DNA of 37,727 nt. Source: Acidobacteriota bacterium (GTDB lineage: Bacteria; Acidobacteriota; UBA6911; RPQK01; DATIPO01). Shown here in pieces: positions 7,749-14,418 of the stretch (positions are counted from its first letter, which is position 1; each line of letters opens with the position of its first letter). The position numbers were made by a program, and so were the translations under genes. The stretch spans positions 1-37,727 of the forward strand of contig DATIPQ010000007.1 in assembly GCA_035471785.1 (NCBI GenBank), read 5' to 3'. Under the pieces are notes generated by a model. The model did no database searches. It saw only the letters and a program-made list of their open reading frames with translations, and was not told where the DNA came from.

Positions 7749-8021
7749 TTACACCTGCAGAGTCGATTTATCGGCCGGCCTCTGCAAGCCGGCAATTTTC
7801 TCTAAAAGTCCGGCCAGGCGGGAGCGCACGTGAGCCCTTTGAGACCTGTAGCGCTCCACCAGCCGGCGGATTTCTTCCTGGTCGGATCTCAGTTGCGCCA
7901 GTTCTTCCCGCAGATCGGCGACCTGCAGGCGCAGGGACTGGTTTTCGCGGCGCAGGCGTCTCAAGTCGTTGGCGGCGGCTGTCACCGCATCATCCAACCG
8001 CTTGAGGGCCTCCCGAGCCAT
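7749..8021 (-). CDS. Short coiled-coil protein, ZapB-like division accessory candidate
   Basis: 90 aa from the ATG at 8021, which has a GGGGGGAG ribosome site 4-5 nt upstream. A longer open frame to 8114 adds low-complexity sequence and is not preferred. Almost the whole protein is a heptad-patterned coiled coil: 'LKRLDDAVTAAANDLRRLRR', 'ENQSLRLQVADLREELAQLR' and 'EIRRLVERYRSQRAHVRSRL'. There is no signal peptide or membrane segment, so it is cytoplasmic. Size, composition and tight linkage to zapA (7-nt gap) suggest a ZapB-like partner that crosslinks ZapA-decorated FtsZ filaments. Coiled coils are easily mistaken for one another, so this is inference from context. It is the first gene of the zapA-6S-rny unit, about 155 nt downstream of a near-consensus promoter. 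Confidence 0.7.
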   Translation of the reverse strand: MAREALKRLDDAVTAAANDLRRLRRENQSLRLQVADLREELAQLRSDQEEIRRLVERYRSQRAHVRSRLAGLLEKIAGLQRPADKSTLQV

Positions 8022-8181
8022 CGATCTCCCCCCCGCTTCGATCCGCGCCGCCGGAAGGCGGGCAACGGACTTCCGCCGCACCAAACCTTCGGGCAAACTG
8101 AATCCGAATGACAATTGGGAAAGGCTGACTTGCAGAGATCAATGAGGGCGCTGAATGCCTGACGGCATCGCAACGCATTTC

Positions 8182-8209
8182 ATTGTAACCCATAGGGAAG
8201 GGATGTCAA
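8182..8209 (-). promoter_or_regulatory. Strong sigma-70 promoter for the zapB-like/zapA unit
   Basis: On the minus strand a perfect -35 TTGACA (8209-8204), a 16-nt spacer and a -10 TACAAT (8187-8182) lie just past the rplT terminator. Transcription would begin near 8175 and run through a leader of about 150 nt to the ATG at 8021. This is one of the best promoter matches in the window. Confidence 0.7.
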
Positions 8210-8218
8210 GCCAAAGAT

Positions 8219-8259
8219 AAAGGGCGGGATGAAGGTGCGCAACCTCCATCCCGCCCTTT
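8219..8259 (-). terminator. Hairpin terminator of the infC-rpmI-rplT operon
   Basis: A perfect 13-bp inverted repeat pairs 8219-8231 (AAAGGGCGGGATG) with 8247-8259, around a 15-nt loop that can itself pair (AGGT/ACCT). On the minus strand the stem is followed by a T-rich stretch (CCCTTTATCTTT). It lies 25 nt past the rplT stop and directly before the next promoter, so it separates the two operons. Confidence 0.8.
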
Positions 8260-8284
8260 GCAAAGCGGTTGGCGAGTGTGGGGC

Positions 8285-8647
8285 CTATCGGGAATCGAGA
8301 GCCTTCTTCACGGTCTCGGCCACGGCCGCGAACCCCTCCGGGTCGCGGGCCGCCAGATCAGCCAGCATTTTGCGGTCGAGTTCCGACTCTGCCAGTTTGA
8401 GGCCGTGCATGAACTGGCTGTAGGAAAGGTCATGCAGACGAGCCGCAGCGTTGATGCGCATGATCCAGAGGCGGCGGAAGTTGCGTTTCTTCTGGCGCCG
8501 GTCCCGATAGGCGAAGGCCAGGCTGCGCATGACCTGCTCTTTGGCGGCCTGGTGCAGCTTGCTCTTGGTTCCCCAGTAGCCTTTCGCCTGCTTGAGGATT
8601 TTCTTGCGGCGCTTAAGCCGCCGGTTTCCACGTCTAACCCTAGGCAT
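8285..8647 (-). CDS. rplT: Ribosomal protein L20 (bL20)
   Basis: 120 aa, standard length. It is highly basic at the N-terminus ('[20 protein letters not shown]') and carries the family core '[20 protein letters not shown]' followed by '[19 protein letters not shown]' and '[18 protein letters not shown]'. L20 is an early-assembling 50S protein; in E. coli and Bacillus it also represses its own operon, so autoregulation is possible here but not visible. It is the last gene of infC-rpmI-rplT, 15 nt after rpmI, with a GAGGTG ribosome site and a strong terminator downstream. The pheS-pheT genes that often follow rplT are absent. Confidence 0.98.
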   Translation of the reverse strand: MPRVRRGNRRLKRRKKILKQAKGYWGTKSKLHQAAKEQVMRSLAFAYRDRRQKKRNFRRLWIMRINAAARLHDLSYSQFMHGLKLAESELDRKMLADLAARDPEGFAAVAETVKKALDSR

Positions 8648-8662
8648 TTCGATACACCTCGT

Positions 8663-8857
8663 CTATTTCAATTTCAGCATCCGCAGCACGCGTTTCTGGT
8701 CGCCCGGGGCTACAAGCTTCGACTGGCGCAGCTTGCGTTTGCGCTTGGGGCTTTTCTTGGTCAGGATATGGCTGGCGTGGCTGCTGTGGCGCTTGATCTT
8801 GCCGGTGCCGGTGAGTTTGAAGCGCTTGGCGGCTGATTTCTTGGTCTTCTGTTTCAT
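8663..8857 (-). CDS. rpmI: Ribosomal protein L35 (bL35)
   Basis: 64 aa, normal length. The sequence is the expected small basic protein: '[20 protein letters not shown]' then '[20 protein letters not shown]' and a C-terminal '[20 protein letters not shown]'. It is a structural component of the 50S subunit. It lies between infC (42 nt upstream) and rplT (15 nt downstream), the conserved order. The upstream gap contains a small hairpin (CCCGT paired with ACGGG) just after the infC stop. Confidence 0.97.
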   Translation of the reverse strand: MKQKTKKSAAKRFKLTGTGKIKRHSSHASHILTKKSPKRKRKLRQSKLVAPGDQKRVLRMLKLK

Positions 8858-8899
8858 GTCTATGGCCGATCTTTCCAGAGACCCGTCGGCGGGGACGGG

Positions 8900-9475
8900 C
8901 TATTCTTTTTTCTTCTTGGGAATCAGCATCATGGTCATGTTGTAGCCTTCCAGCTTGGGCTCGCGCTCGACTTCGACGAGGTCGGCGAGTTCTTCCTTGA
9001 GCTGTTCCAGGATGTCGCGTCCGGCCTCGGGATGGGTGACCTCGCGGCCCCGGAACATGATGGTGGCTTTGACCTTGTTCTCGTCCTCGATGAAGCGGAT
9101 GATGTGCTTTTTCTTAAAATCGTAATCGTGCTGGTCGGTCTTAGGTCTGAACTTGACCTCTTTGACCTGCATTTGCTTCTGGTGCTTCTTGGCCTCCTGA
9201 GCCCGCTTGCTCTGCTGGTACATGTATTTGCCGTAGTCCAGAATGCGGCAAACGGGCGGATTGGCGTTAGGGGCCACTTCCACCAGGTCGAGCCCCTTGT
9301 CTTGGGCGATCTTGTAAGCATCCTTGGGATGCATAATCCCCAGTTGAGTCCCGTCGCTGTCAATAGCCCGGATCTCGCGGGCTCGAATTTGCCGGTTGAC
9401 TCGAACTCGAGGCCCCGACCTTCCGCGCCTTCCCGAATATTTTCTCAAATCCTGCCTGTCGTCTCTCCGTTGCAC
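8900..9475 (-). CDS. infC: Translation initiation factor IF-3
   Basis: 191 aa. The N-domain is recognisable from 'VNRQIRAREIRAIDSDGTQL', 'DAYKIAQDKGLDLVEVAPNA' and 'PPVCRILDYGKYMYQQSKRA'. The C-domain has 'KEVKFRPKTDQHDYDFKKKH', 'RFIEDENKVKATIMFRGRE' and 'LEGYNMTMMLIPKKKK'. IF-3 binds the 30S subunit, prevents 50S joining and checks the start codon-initiator tRNA match. infC often has a rare start codon; here the longest frame begins with GTG at 9475, giving a basic extension of about 25 residues ahead of the core, with no clear Shine-Dalgarno. A TTG ten codons in is an alternative, so the exact start is uncertain. thrS, a frequent upstream neighbour, is absent; HU is upstream instead. Confidence 0.95.
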   Translation of the reverse strand: MQRRDDRQDLRKYSGRRGRSGPRVRVNRQIRAREIRAIDSDGTQLGIMHPKDAYKIAQDKGLDLVEVAPNANPPVCRILDYGKYMYQQSKRAQEAKKHQKQMQVKEVKFRPKTDQHDYDFKKKHIIRFIEDENKVKATIMFRGREVTHPEAGRDILEQLKEELADLVEVEREPKLEGYNMTMMLIPKKKKE

Positions 9476-9557
9476 GGATGCAGCCCGTCCGAACCGACGA
9501 AGGGAGCGTCCGCTTTACACGTTGCATCAAACGGCTCAGAGCCGCCGATGATAACAC

Positions 9558-9641
9558 AAAAACGACCGGCAACCACATTCACCTGCGGCAGGGGAGCGAT
9601 TTTTTCCATCGCCTCCCCGAAACCGCCGGGAGGGTTGCCGG
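9558..9641 (-). terminator. Nested hairpin with T-run downstream of hup
   Basis: Two nested inverted repeats lie between hup and infC. The outer 9-bp arms are 9566-9574 and 9633-9641 (CCGGCAACC and its complement). The inner arms are 9591-9600 (GGGGAGCGAT) and 9608-9618, with one bulge. On the minus strand the outer stem is followed after 3 nt by TTTTT (9562-9558). It is best read as a complex terminator for hup; another structured RNA role cannot be excluded. Confidence 0.5.
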
Positions 9642-9679
9642 TGTTGCAGTCAAAAACTGGGTCAGAAACTCGATCCCGT

Positions 9680-9952
9680 TTACTGGACGGCCTCTTTGAG
9701 GGCTTTGCCCGCGGTGAATTTGACCACCGTCTTGGCCGGAATCTGGATTTCTTTTCCGGTTTGCGGGTTGCGTCCGGTGCGGGCGTCGCGATGCGAGGTG
9801 GAGAACGTTCCAAATCCCACCAAGGTGACCTTGTCACCGCCTTTGAGGGCGTTCTGCACGTGCTCCAGGGCCGCGTCCAGCGCGCTCTGGGCCTGCGACT
9901 TGCTGATCCCTGCATCGTTGGCGATCGCATCGACTAGTTCTGCTTTATTCAT
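9680..9952 (-). CDS. hup: HU-family DNA-binding protein
   Basis: 90 aa, the canonical HU length. It starts '[20 protein letters not shown]' and contains the DNA-binding arm region '[20 protein letters not shown]', followed by '[20 protein letters not shown]'. HU dimers bend and compact DNA without sequence specificity. The ATG at 9952 is preferred over the adjacent GTG at 9955 because the AAGGAGG ribosome site is then properly spaced. It is probably monocistronic: a large hairpin with a T-run follows it. It lies downstream of the S41-like gene, 74 nt away. Confidence 0.97.
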   Translation of the reverse strand: MNKAELVDAIANDAGISKSQAQSALDAALEHVQNALKGGDKVTLVGFGTFSTSHRDARTGRNPQTGKEIQIPAKTVVKFTAGKALKEAVQ

Positions 9953-10026
9953 CACTCCTCCTTAAAAACGATTCTGAAAAACTCTTCCCATTCGCTTACG
10001 GGCCGGGAAAAAGCCCATATGGTAGA

Positions 10027-11286
10027 TCACGCGGCCTTTTTGTTCAAGAGGCGTTCCCGAATTTTCTCCACCGCTTTCCTGAATTGTTCCTCCTCGATGG
10101 CTTCAGCCAAGCGGCGATAGTATTCGTCGCCAAGTTCCTGCGAGCCGTCTTCAGGGACGTTATCATAGTAGAAAGTGGTCTGGAAGTCCTGCTCGGGCCA
10201 CCTCAAATCGGGCGCCACGCCGGAATCCCTAGGCCCCTCAGCCTGCACCGGTTCTCCCGAAGGCCGAAACACCCTCTGAGTAGAGAGAATCAGCCGAGAT
10301 CCGTCCTGCAGGCGAAACGATTCTTGCACGCCCCCCTGACCATTTGTCCGTTCCCCCAGGGTTTCGGCCCGGTTTTGGTCGTGGAGTGCGGCGGTGAAGA
10401 CCTCGGCGGCTCCGCTGGTGCCGTGGTCGATCAGGATCAGAACCGGCAGGTCGGGGAGCAGCGGTTGGCCTTGCGTCTTCAGTTCTTCCTCATCGCCTGA
10501 GCGCGCTCTGAGGGTGGCGGCCAGGGTTTGCCCGGGGAGAAAGTGGGAGGCGGTTTTGACGGCTTCCTCCAAATCGCCCAAAGCGTTTCCCCGCACGTCG
10601 ATGAGCAGTCCTCTCAGTCCCGAGGACTGAAGCTCTTCGAGATGTTGAGCAACGGAGTCGGCGATGCCCTCGTTGAAGTGAGAAATGGCGAGCAATCCGA
10701 TGCCGTCTTCCAGCATGCGGGACGAGGCTTCCTGCAGGGGCGTCCGGCGGCGCTCCAGCACCAGCAGCGTGGGCTGGGTGCGGCGGGCGCGTATGACGCG
10801 CACCTCCACTTGGCTGTCAGGCTCGCCCATGAGCCGGCTTTCGGCCTCCCACAGGCTCATGGTGGTGGTGGACTGACCTTCGATCGACTCCACCATGTCG
10901 GCGGTCCGCAGCCCTTGAGCCTCGGCGGGAGATCCAGCCAGCACCGACACCACGTAAACGTAGCCGAAGCGCTTGGAGAGAATCAAGCCGGGCGAGGCGG
11001 CATCGCTTGTGCGCCGGCCCGCCAGCTCCTGGTAGGTCTGGCTGTCGACGAAGCTGGAGAAGGGGTCTAACGACTCGACCATTCCCTGCAGGGCGCCTTT
11101 GATGGCCCGGTCCATGTCGGGCCGCTCCACGTACTCGTCGCGTATTTTGTGCAGAATGTCCATGAAGATGGACAGGTCCTGATAGACGTCGTTGCTGAGG
11201 GCGGCGGTATCCATCACGCCGCCGATAAAGCCGTATGCGACGATCAGAGCCGAGAGCAAGACGATGACAAGCTTGATTCGAACCAT
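10027..11286 (-). CDS. S41 (CtpA-like) periplasmic protein lacking the catalytic Ser and Lys
   Basis: 419 aa from the ATG at 11286. A GTG at 11289 or a TTG at 11313 is also possible; an AAGGAAGG site lies upstream. Order: an N-terminal membrane anchor or signal (residues 4-21), a helical cap ('DILHKIRDEYVERPDMDRAI' and 'MVESLDPFSSFVD'), a PDZ domain (about 92-170, 'VSVLAGSPAEAQGLRTADMV'), then the S41 core with 'GLLIDVRGNALGDLEEAV'. Active S41 peptidases have Ser in 'GTASASE' and Lys in 'TFGKG', 25 residues apart. Here the matching residues read 'GTSGAAE' and 'TNGQG': Gly292 and Gln317, exactly 25 apart. Both catalytic residues are therefore replaced, although Ser291 is adjacent. This predicts a pseudo-protease, perhaps a PDZ-based scaffold or adaptor in the periplasm. 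It is divergent from ruvX with only 50 bp between starts. Confidence 0.85.
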   Translation of the reverse strand: MVRIKLVIVLLSALIVAYGFIGGVMDTAALSNDVYQDLSIFMDILHKIRDEYVERPDMDRAIKGALQGMVESLDPFSSFVDSQTYQELAGRRTSDAASPGLILSKRFGYVYVVSVLAGSPAEAQGLRTADMVESIEGQSTTTMSLWEAESRLMGEPDSQVEVRVIRARRTQPTLLVLERRRTPLQEASSRMLEDGIGLLAISHFNEGIADSVAQHLEELQSSGLRGLLIDVRGNALGDLEEAVKTASHFLPGQTLAATLRARSGDEEELKTQGQPLLPDLPVLILIDHGTSGAAEVFTAALHDQNRAETLGERTNGQGGVQESFRLQDGSRLILSTQRVFRPSGEPVQAEGPRDSGVAPDLRWPEQDFQTTFYYDNVPEDGSQELGDEYYRRLAEAIEEEQFRKAVEKIRERLLNKKAA

Positions 11287-11336
11287 CACGAAGGGCGCCT
11301 TCCTTTCTCCCAAAGAGAAGGAGAAGTATATCTGAA

Positions 11337-11816
11337 ATGGGCCCCTGGCAACAAGGTGAAACCCCGCCCGGACGTTGTTTGGGGCTGGATGTGGGGAGCA
11401 AGAGAGTGGGGGTGGCCATCAGCGATCCGCTGCGCCTGACAGCCCGTCCGCTGACCACCTTGCGCCGCACTTCGGACCTGGAGGAGGACGCCCGCCGCAT
11501 CGCCCGCCTGGCTCGCCGCGAGCAAGCGGCCGAACTGGTGGTGGGACGCCCCCGGCACCTGCATGGCCGCCCCAGCTCGGTTCTGGAGCACATCCTTCCC
11601 CTGGCCCGCCAAGCCGCCCGCCTCAGCGGACTGCCCCTGAAGTGGGCCGAGGAGCGCCTTTCCAGCAAGGAAGCCGAACATCTGATGGCCCAGGCCGGCG
11701 TTCCTCCCCGAGAACGCCGCGGGCGCCGCGACGAGTTCGCCGCTGCCGTGATCCTGCAATGGTATTTTGAGGAGGGACCGGTGGAGCCTCCCTCCGCCGG
11801 CCCTGAGCAACCATGA
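11337..11816 (+). CDS. ruvX: YqgF/RuvX family RNase H-fold nuclease (putative pre-16S rRNA nuclease)
   Basis: 159 aa. RNase H-like fold motifs are visible: 'CLGLDVGSKRVGVAISDP' with the catalytic Asp18, 'ELVVGRPRHLHG', 'LKWAEERLSSKEAE' with E105/E106, and 'RRDEFAAAVILQWYF' with Asp132. The family is annotated as a putative Holliday-junction resolvase, and E. coli YqgF has a role in 16S rRNA 5'-end maturation; which applies here is not decided by sequence. The start at 11337 has an AAGGAG site at a rather long distance (about 13 nt). Its stop overlaps the mltG start by 4 nt (ATGA), so the two are translationally coupled; ruvX-mltG adjacency is common. Confidence 0.93.
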   Translation: MGPWQQGETPPGRCLGLDVGSKRVGVAISDPLRLTARPLTTLRRTSDLEEDARRIARLARREQAAELVVGRPRHLHGRPSSVLEHILPLARQAARLSGLPLKWAEERLSSKEAEHLMAQAGVPPRERRGRRDEFAAAVILQWYFEEGPVEPPSAGPEQP

Positions 11817-12898
11817 GCGAGCAAGGCCAGCCATTCGAGCAAGGCGGCAAGTCCGGCCCTTCCACATCTCCCTCCACTCCGCCCGCCCGCCTGGCACGTC
11901 CTCGCTGGTTCATGGCCGCCTGGATGATGGTGGCGCTGGCGCTGGCGCTGTCGGCGGGACTGCTGTGGCTGGTTTCACGCTGGAACGAACCCTACGGCTC
12001 GGGACGGCGCCTGGTGGAGATCCCCCGCGGCTACTCGCTGGAACGCATCGCTTCACGCCTGGAAGAGGAGCAAGTCGTCTCCTCGGCCCTGCTTTTTCGC
12101 CTCTACGTGCGCCTGAGGGCCTCGGCTTCCGACCTCAAGGCGGGGGAATACCTCTTCGACCGTCCCCTCAGCCTGGCCCAAGTGGCCGAGAAGCTGCGCA
12201 GCGGCGACATCCACTATCACCGGGCAGTGGTGAGGGAGGGGCTCGACCTGCAGGAGATCGCCCGCGACCTGGCAGCTCAGGAATGGGGAAGGCGGGACGC
12301 TCTTCTGCAGTTGCTTCAGGACCCGGCCTGGATCGCCGACCTGGACGCTCGGGCCCAGGACCTGGAGGGCTACGTTTTTCCCGACACCTACTTTTTCCCC
12401 CGTTCCGCCACGCCCCGCCAGGTGCTCAAGACCATGGTGGATCGTACCCGCCGGATCTGGAATGAGCAGAGGCAGGCCCGAGCCCGTTCCCTGGGAATGA
12501 GCCTGCGCGAAGTCCTCACGTTGGCCTCGCTGATCGAGGAAGAAGCCGCCCGGGCCGACGAGCGGCGGCTCATCTCTTCGGTCTTCCACAACCGCCTGCG
12601 CCAGAACATCAAGCTGGACTGCGATCCCACGGTGGTCTACGCCGTCAAACGTCAAGGCCTCTACGACGGAATCATCCACCTCAGCGACCTGCGCATCGAC
12701 TCCCCTTACAACACCTATCTCTACCCGGGACTCCCTCCCGGACCCATCGCCAATGCCGGCTTGGCCTCAATCGACGCCGCCCTCAACCCGGCCGACACCG
12801 ACTTTCTTTTCTTCGTGGCCCGCAACGACGGAAGCCACGTCTTCTCCCGCACCTACCGTCAGCACCAGCGGGCCGTGGAGCGCTTTCAGCGGCCCTGA
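11813..12898 (+). CDS. mltG: Endolytic murein transglycosylase MltG
   Basis: 361 aa. A Pro/Ser-rich cytoplasmic tail (1-31) is followed by a single membrane helix (about 33-55), a LysM-like region ('VEIPRGYSLERIASRLEEEQ') and the YceG catalytic domain. Diagnostic motifs are 'LEGYVFPDTYFFP' (184-196), 'TLASLIEEEAARADER', in which E242 matches the catalytic Glu of E. coli MltG, 'DCDPTVVYAV', and 'SPYNTYLYPGLPPGPIANAG'. The enzyme cuts nascent glycan strands near the membrane and is thought to set glycan length. It overlaps ruvX by 4 nt. Two uncharacterised envelope proteins follow on the same strand after 87 nt. Confidence 0.95.
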   Translation: MSEQGQPFEQGGKSGPSTSPSTPPARLARPRWFMAAWMMVALALALSAGLLWLVSRWNEPYGSGRRLVEIPRGYSLERIASRLEEEQVVSSALLFRLYVRLRASASDLKAGEYLFDRPLSLAQVAEKLRSGDIHYHRAVVREGLDLQEIARDLAAQEWGRRDALLQLLQDPAWIADLDARAQDLEGYVFPDTYFFPRSATPRQVLKTMVDRTRRIWNEQRQARARSLGMSLREVLTLASLIEEEAARADERRLISSVFHNRLRQNIKLDCDPTVVYAVKRQGLYDGIIHLSDLRIDSPYNTYLYPGLPPGPIANAGLASIDAALNPADTDFLFFVARNDGSHVFSRTYRQHQRAVERFQRP

Positions 12899-12985
12899 CC
12901 GGGGGCCAAAGCGCCTTTCAGGGAGGGCCGATGAAACGCTGCGGGAAAGCAAGCGTCTAATGAGCTAGACTGTAAGGGCAAGCCT

Positions 12986-13606
12986 ATGGAGACCATTTTG
13001 AAGCGAAAAAAAATTCTCGTCGTCGCAGCCCTGCTGGTGACGGCGACGGCGGTCGCCCTGGGGGCGCAGGGGCGCAAGAAGCACCGCCTGCCGCCTCCGC
13101 TGCGGCTCTTCATTCCTTTTGAGGCCGCCTGGGAGGGCATGCTGGAGACCGTCCGCGAAGACATGCCCGTGGACGTGCAGGATTCCGACAAGGTCAGCGG
13201 CCAGATCATCACCAGCAAGCGGGACTATATCGACGGTCCCCTGACGGAGAGCCACATCGCCAAGATCGGAGTCCCGGTGCGTCTGCGCGACGCCACCTGG
13301 AAACAGGTCCGCTACCAGTACGTGGTCAAGATCGAACTGATCGCGGAACGCGAATCGGTGGTGACCGTCGATGTCGACATCGAAGCCCTCAAGCGTGAAT
13401 TTCTGGGGCAGGAAAGCTGGGTCGAGATTCAAAGCAACGGACGGCTGGAAACCCAGTTGTTGAACGCCTTCGGCCAGCGGCTCTTCGGGTCCGACTTTCA
13501 GTTGGAAGAGCCCAAGAAGGGATTCTGGGAGCACGATCCGTCCTACGTCCCGCGTCCGGAAGACCGCGTTCCCACCATCGCCAGCCCCGAGCGGCCGCCG
13601 CGCTGA
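12986..13606 (+). CDS. Exported protein of unknown function
   Basis: 206 aa. An N-terminal signal sequence is clear (basic 'METILKRKK', hydrophobic 'ILVVAALLVTATAVALGAQG'). The body looks like a compact alpha/beta domain: 'AAWEGMLETVREDMPVDVQD' followed by 'SGQIITSKRDYIDG', then beta-strand-rich 'YQYVVKIELIAERESVVTVD' and 'LETQLLNAFGQRLFGSDFQL'. The pattern (a Trp-containing helix, then a strand meeting 'G.I.T') is reminiscent of periplasmic BamC-like domains, but there is no lipobox Cys and no confident match. The C-terminus is Pro/Arg-rich. A weak AGGG ribosome site precedes the ATG. It lies between mltG and a membrane protein on the same strand, suggesting an envelope role. Confidence 0.75.
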   Translation: METILKRKKILVVAALLVTATAVALGAQGRKKHRLPPPLRLFIPFEAAWEGMLETVREDMPVDVQDSDKVSGQIITSKRDYIDGPLTESHIAKIGVPVRLRDATWKQVRYQYVVKIELIAERESVVTVDVDIEALKREFLGQESWVEIQSNGRLETQLLNAFGQRLFGSDFQLEEPKKGFWEHDPSYVPRPEDRVPTIASPERPPR

Positions 13607-13624
13607 GGACTCTTGACGAGGATC

Positions 13625-14389
13625 ATGACCGAGCAAGCAATCACTATTCTCGACACGGCCCTGCGTTATTCGCTATGGATCTTCCTGGGGGTATTCTGCC
13701 TGGCCGTGGCCATCTCGGCCTTCCGTTCCAGACAGCACAAGCTGAAGCTGCGCCGGCTGGCCGAGGAGGCCGGTGAAGGTCCGCAGTCGGCTGTCCTGCA
13801 GGCCTCGTCGCAGGACCTGTCGGCCGTTTTCCGCTCGCTGATCGTGGCCTTCGCGGCGGCGCTGGCGGCCTTTCTGGTTTTGACCCTGGCGCCGCTTCCG
13901 CTGATGGAAAACTTCGCCAACAGCGAGTCCTGGCGCCTCCAGCCGCTGCGGCTGACTCAACTGACGCAGAAGAGGCTGTCCAAGGGATTCGAGTTGCGGG
14001 GCGAAGTCTACAACCAGACCGAGGAGCCGATCGAACAGTTGGCGGCTGTCGTGCAGGTCTACGGGATCGACGAGCGGGTGCTGGACGAAGTGCAGGCCTA
14101 CATCGATCCGCTGCCGCTGCCCCCCGGCGAGGCCGGCGAGTTCAAGGTGGCTTACCGCAAGGAGCCGGCCAACCTCTACGGCTACGACATCGTTTTCGTG
14201 GGAAGCGAAGGCATCCTCCCTCACATGAGGGGATTCGACGTGCGCGATCCCCAGTTGCCCGATGAAAGCGAACGGGAGCCCCAGGACGTTGAAGATGATC
14301 AAGGTCAGGACGAGGCTCCGGCGGCTCAGCAGGCCGCGCCTCAAGAGCCGGCTCCCGAGCAGGACTCCCCCTCACGGCCCGATCTCTAG
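13625..14389 (+). CDS. Membrane protein with extracytoplasmic beta domain, unknown function
   Basis: 254 aa from the ATG at 13625, preceded by a GAGG ribosome site; a TTG at 13613 is possible. Two membrane segments are visible: about residues 13-32 ('YSLWIFLGVFCLAVAISAF') and about 75-95 ('LIVAFAAALAAFLVLTLAPL'). The segment after them, 'KGFELRGEVYNQTEEPIEQL' with 'AAVVQVYGIDERVLDEVQAY' and 'PLPLPPGEAGEFKVAYR', resembles the FxLYD or DUF3426-type beta sandwich in which tails compare 'before' and 'after' states of transported chains; the function is unknown. The last 45 residues are acidic, Gln/Ala/Pro-rich and probably disordered. It lies 18 nt after the preceding exported protein and 29 nt before the ABC exporter, so they may form one transcript. 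Confidence 0.75.
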   Translation: MTEQAITILDTALRYSLWIFLGVFCLAVAISAFRSRQHKLKLRRLAEEAGEGPQSAVLQASSQDLSAVFRSLIVAFAAALAAFLVLTLAPLPLMENFANSESWRLQPLRLTQLTQKRLSKGFELRGEVYNQTEEPIEQLAAVVQVYGIDERVLDEVQAYIDPLPLPPGEAGEFKVAYRKEPANLYGYDIVFVGSEGILPHMRGFDVRDPQLPDESEREPQDVEDDQGQDEAPAAQQAAPQEPAPEQDSPSRPDL

Positions 14390-14418
14390 GCCAGGCCCGT
14401 TGTCTCCTCTTCCCGATC

